From NCBI GenBank assembly GCA_001179505.1, contig CDMY01000385.1, forward strand, positions 1 through 64,000: a stretch of 64,000 nucleotides of DNA, read 5' to 3'. The position numbers were made by a program, and so were the translations under genes. Source of the stretch: Vitrella brassicaformis. Its lineage: Eukaryota > Sar > Vitrellaceae. Position 1 is the stretch's first letter. Each line of letters begins with the position of its first letter. Below the pieces are notes generated by a model, which saw nothing but the letters and a program-made list of their open reading frames with translations, ran no database searches and had not been told where the DNA came from. Positions 60,830 through 64,000 of this stretch are shown piece by piece.

Positions 60830-63209
60830 TCAGTCGTCGTCTTCATCCTCCAGGCCGGCGTGCCATACCCCCAGACGCGTCGCAGCTGAGCGACACAACC
60901 GACCGAAACACATCACACACGCCCACACATCCATATGCATGCGCGTGTGAGCATGAGCATCTTTCTTCGCACACACGAGACGAGTGTGTGTCACTCACTC
61001 AGTCACCCTCTGACTGACTGACTGACTGACTGGCTCACCCGCTGCGATGAGGGAAACCGCCGGGTTCCAGACGATGCAGGCCGGCACATCTGAAGGCATT
61101 GATTCATTACATGAAGGCCACGCACAGAACAGGGGTGTGGTCTGTGGTTTCCTGCTGTCCTGCCGACTGACTGACTGGGTAGTTGTGCGTGCTACCTTCC
61201 AGCCGTTGCTGCATTGCCCCCAGATAAGGCCCGAAGGTCGGCAGCACGCCGTTGGCCTGGCCGTGGTCGTCGTGGCCATCGGTGGCCATCTCGGCATCAC
61301 CACCATTCTCGCCGTTGTCGTCACCTCTGTCCGTGCCGCCTCCCCGCGACGCATCAAACCAGCGGATACGGCCGTCGGGGTGACCTACACAGATACAAAT
61401 CACACACACGCCACGCACCCTCTATGTATCTCTGTCTGTCTGTCTGCCGAGTGACTCTGGCATGCCTACCTTTCATGAGCACGTAGCCTCCCGCGTCGAA
61501 GCACGGCCGCTGTATCCATGCGTGTGTCCTCTCCGGGCTGCCGGCAGGGACGGAGTCGCTCCGGCTGCCGCGAGAGGGGCTCTTGCTGCGAGTGGTGGAC
61601 GACGGACATCGGGGCACTGTCTCCCTCTCCTCAGGCACCGTGTACTCGACCATTGAGCTCGTCGGCTGGTGGGTCATGCCATGCCATGGACACACAAACA
61701 AGGGTGACTGACGATGGAAAAATGGATTCTGTGTGCATGACATGGTGTGGGTGCGTACGTCTGTTTCGAGCATGTTGATCAGCAGCACACGGTGCCGCGA
61801 TGTCGACACAGCAAGGTCCAGACTCACAGGGGAGAATGTCAGACCCTGCACACACACACACACACACACGCGTCACTCGAGCCGAGGCCACTCCCTTCGA
61901 TCCATCCATTCGTCCGTCCACACCGACCGCCATCTTCTCCCCGTTGTGAAGGTACGGCGACAGGTCGACTTTGTCGACACAGCTGTGGGCCACGCCCATC
62001 CGCCTGAGGTCGTGCAGTTCTAGGCGGTGGTCGCCCGGGTAGCCCGCCGCTATGGGCCCTGCCTCGGGCACCCTGGAGGGGTGGACGGCCACGATGGATG
62101 ACCGGTCCGTCCATGCCAGGTCGCTGCCGCCCTTGTGGATCTTGCCCTGTGTGACCACACACGGAGGAACACACACACAGACACACAAACATGACATGCA
62201 GCTGACGACTCACTAAGTCACTGCGCCGGGCTGTGTGTGTGGGGGTCTGTGAGCATGTGGTGGATGCGCTGCACGCGTCACTTACGACGAGTCTGTCGTT
62301 AGTGTACTTGCCGATGTGGACTTCGCCCGTGACATCCCCCGCAGCGAAGTAGCCGTCTTCGCTGACACTCAAGGACGTGCACCTGACCACACACACGTCC
62401 GTCCGGTCCGACACGGCTGGCTGGGGGGATGGATCGAATGACCTACCTACCAGAACTGGTCCTTATAACCGTTGTCGATCCAGCAGCAGCGGAGGTAACG
62501 ATTCTCCTGGATGTTCCACACACGCACCGAATGAGCCTCTGCGCCAGTCAGTCAGTCAGTCACCCACGCAGGCAAAGCAAACCAACACACCACACCACAC
62601 CACAACACAACACAGCACAACACATCCACCGATAAACAAAAGGCAAGGCGCCCGGCCACCCAAACCAATGGCTGACCCTTTTGTCCCTTCTGTGAGGGTG
62701 TGTGCATGGTTTTGGTGGCCATGATGGTGACCTCCTTCTCCCGCGGGATGAACTGCAGCAGCTGCACCCCGTGCTTCTTGGACTGAAGCGTCTGCGCGCT
62801 GACCATGTCCAATGTCGTGTCGCCATCGTCGTCTTTGCTGATCAATCAATCGACAGCAACCAACAGTCCTCGAACTGTGGGTGGTTGGTGCGTTGGTTGC
62901 TATGGCGCGTGGCAGGCTTGAATGAATGCTTACGTACTTGATCCTGACTTTGTATGTGTGGGCGGTGTCGTCGTCGGAGGAGCTGACGAGCAGCTGGCTG
63001 TCGTGCGGGCACCACGACAGCGAGTTGAGCCGCAAATCGTTGTCCAGGAACTTGCGGTAGAATCGATAGCTGCACAACACAGCACAGGGAGTGAGATAGA
63101 TGCAGATCAATTACACAATGTGTGGTTCACCCTATCTATCTGTGGGTGAATGCTCTTCATCTCACTCTGATGGTCGCGGCGGCTTCTTCTCCAACCCATC
63201 GACGTCCAT
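60830..63209 (-). CDS. WD40 protein, WDR82/Swd2-like
   Basis: Eleven exons, 63209-63166, 63069-62938, 62837-62677, 62538-62451, 62382-62286, 62146-61928, 61845-61759, 61665-61470, 61384-61196, 61089-61039 and 60885-60830, give 439 residues. Segments match the WDR82/Swd2 order: LRLNSLSWCPHDSQLLVSSS then DDDTAHTYK, SKKHGVQLLQF followed by an HSVRVWNIQENRYLRC blade, CTSLSVSEDGYFAAGDVTGE, SDLAWTDRSSIVAV, LTFSPVSLDLAVSTSRHRVL and HPDGRIRWFDAS. WDR82/Swd2 acts in the Set1/COMPASS H3K4 methylation complex and in 3'-end processing. This protein is about 100 residues longer than typical because of linkers and an acidic tail (GLEDEDDD). The frame is open upstream of ATG 63209 but has no other ATG. It is divergent from the DUF1254 gene (163 bp between starts). 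Confidence 0.78.
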
Positions 63210-63372
63210 TACTCCCTCGCTCGAAGGAAGTTTGCGACCCGAGGGCTTAGGAACAAGCGTCTCGTCAAACCCATAACCGACCGAGGGTGTGGCCGCATTA
63301 AACAGCAGCACAGTCAGATCTGCGCTTCTGCGCACGTGTGTTTGGTAGCGCTTCTTCTCGGCACTGCAAGCG

Positions 63373-64000
63373 ATGAGTGATCTCTCTGACGCCGAAATCG
63401 TCCGCCTCGGCAGCGAGGCATATGTGTTCGGGTGAGTCAGTCAGTATGTGCCTGATCGGATTGTCATGTGTGGTGGGTGGTGGGGAAAGGGGAGGGAAGG
63501 CAATGAATGAACGCCTTGGCGAACGCGTGTGCGCCTCTCTCTCCTCTGCAGGTATCCCCTGGTGCTTATGCAGCTGACCAAGCTCAACCTGAGCAAAGAG
63601 GTACCTGCTGGGCTGGGCTGGGCTGTGTTGTGTTGTGTGAGCGAGGGTGCTGTCACTGCCGTGTCGATGACTGCATGCACGGAAACAAAAACACTGGTGG
63701 TTGCTGTGCTGACTGACGCCTGCGCCCTATCCTATCTGTTTCCTTGCTGCAGCCCAACAAGTTCCACCACATGTTCAAGACGCCTGATCACAACTTCCGC
63801 CAAGTGAGCTGCACACTCAGCAGCCGCCCACGCCACGCACATCGCATGTGTCGACACATGGCGTTCTTGGCCTGTACCCCTTTGTGGTATTTTTCCAGGT
63901 GGTGAAGCCGAACAATGACACGCTCTACTCGACAGCTTTCCTCGACCTCACCGCAGGCCCTGTGGTGGTCTCGGTGCCCGACACGAATGGCAGATACTAC
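63373..64000 (+). CDS. DUF1254-domain protein, 5' part
   Basis: Four exons seen, 63373-63431, 63552-63600, 63753-63803 and 63899 to the window end, give the first 87 residues. The pattern [69 protein letters not shown] matches the start of DUF1254 proteins (usually followed by DUF1214), a family I know chiefly from bacteria and some fungi, with no agreed activity. There is no signal peptide before the domain; ATG 63373 lies 20 residues ahead of the first conserved block. The gene continues beyond base 64000. A bacterial origin of the family in this lineage is possible but untested. Confidence 0.75.

Noticed and set aside
63210-63360. In-frame extension upstream of ATG 63209 of the WD40 gene
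   Set aside because: Open but without an ATG, and it runs into the promoter of the divergent DUF1254 gene.

Overview
This is nuclear DNA from a eukaryote. The window carries 21 protein genes, and 20 of them have introns. The introns are short (mostly 60-150 bp), begin GT and end AG (one probable GC-AG), and are full of TG/CA, GGAT and CAGT simple repeats. I joined exons by hand, requiring open frame, consensus splice sites and phase agreement. Every multi-exon model that reaches a stop gives an exact multiple of three. My best guess for the organism is a photosynthetic alveolate of the chromerid type (Vitrella-like). That guess rests on genome style and gene content, is inference, and is not proven here. 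No tRNA, rRNA, transposon or CRISPR array was recognised.

Layout: 193-864 (+) small acidic/basic protein; 1583-3373 (-) mitochondrial F1-ATPase beta; 3558-5330 (+) Pro/Ala-rich protein; 5780-8388 (+) secreted, degenerate RHD3/Sey1/GBP-like GTPase; 8677-11594 (+) TerC-family membrane protein; 12412-13226 (-) small secreted protein resembling DUF1036; 14498-16629 (-) protein built from WYK repeats; 16824-19492 (+) PARG-like glycohydrolase, with an assembly gap; 20745-24429 (-) KH-domain RNA-binding protein; 24601-28009 (+) coiled-coil protein; 28575-39897 (-) giant 39-exon Cys-rich secreted protein with a GPI-like tail; 40114-40573 (+) small hypothetical; 40651-43393 (-) RING protein; 43544-44666 (+) Pro-rich protein; 44781-47046 (+) second RING-like protein; 47544-51664 (-) ClpB/Hsp104; 51907-54726 (+) bromodomain protein; 55783-58041 (-) DOT1-like methyltransferase; 58282-59703 (+) PCNA; 60830-63209 (-) WDR82/Swd2-like WD40 protein; 63373 onward (+) DUF1254 protein, cut by the window end.

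Genes mostly alternate strand. Divergent pairs share start-to-start gaps of only 150-242 bp, while convergent pairs are usually separated by 0.5-1.3 kb of low-complexity DNA (77 bp in one case). Several start regions carry an octamer, AGCTCGCA, once in both orientations in a single bidirectional spacer. The right end is rich in chromatin and replication functions (bromodomain, DOT1-like, PCNA, WDR82-like), and PARG lies further left. The most novel objects are the giant Cys-rich surface protein with an exactly duplicated 166-bp block, the WYK-repeat protein, the secreted pseudo-GTPase, and two nearby RING genes whose tails encode the same DNA hexamer in different frames.
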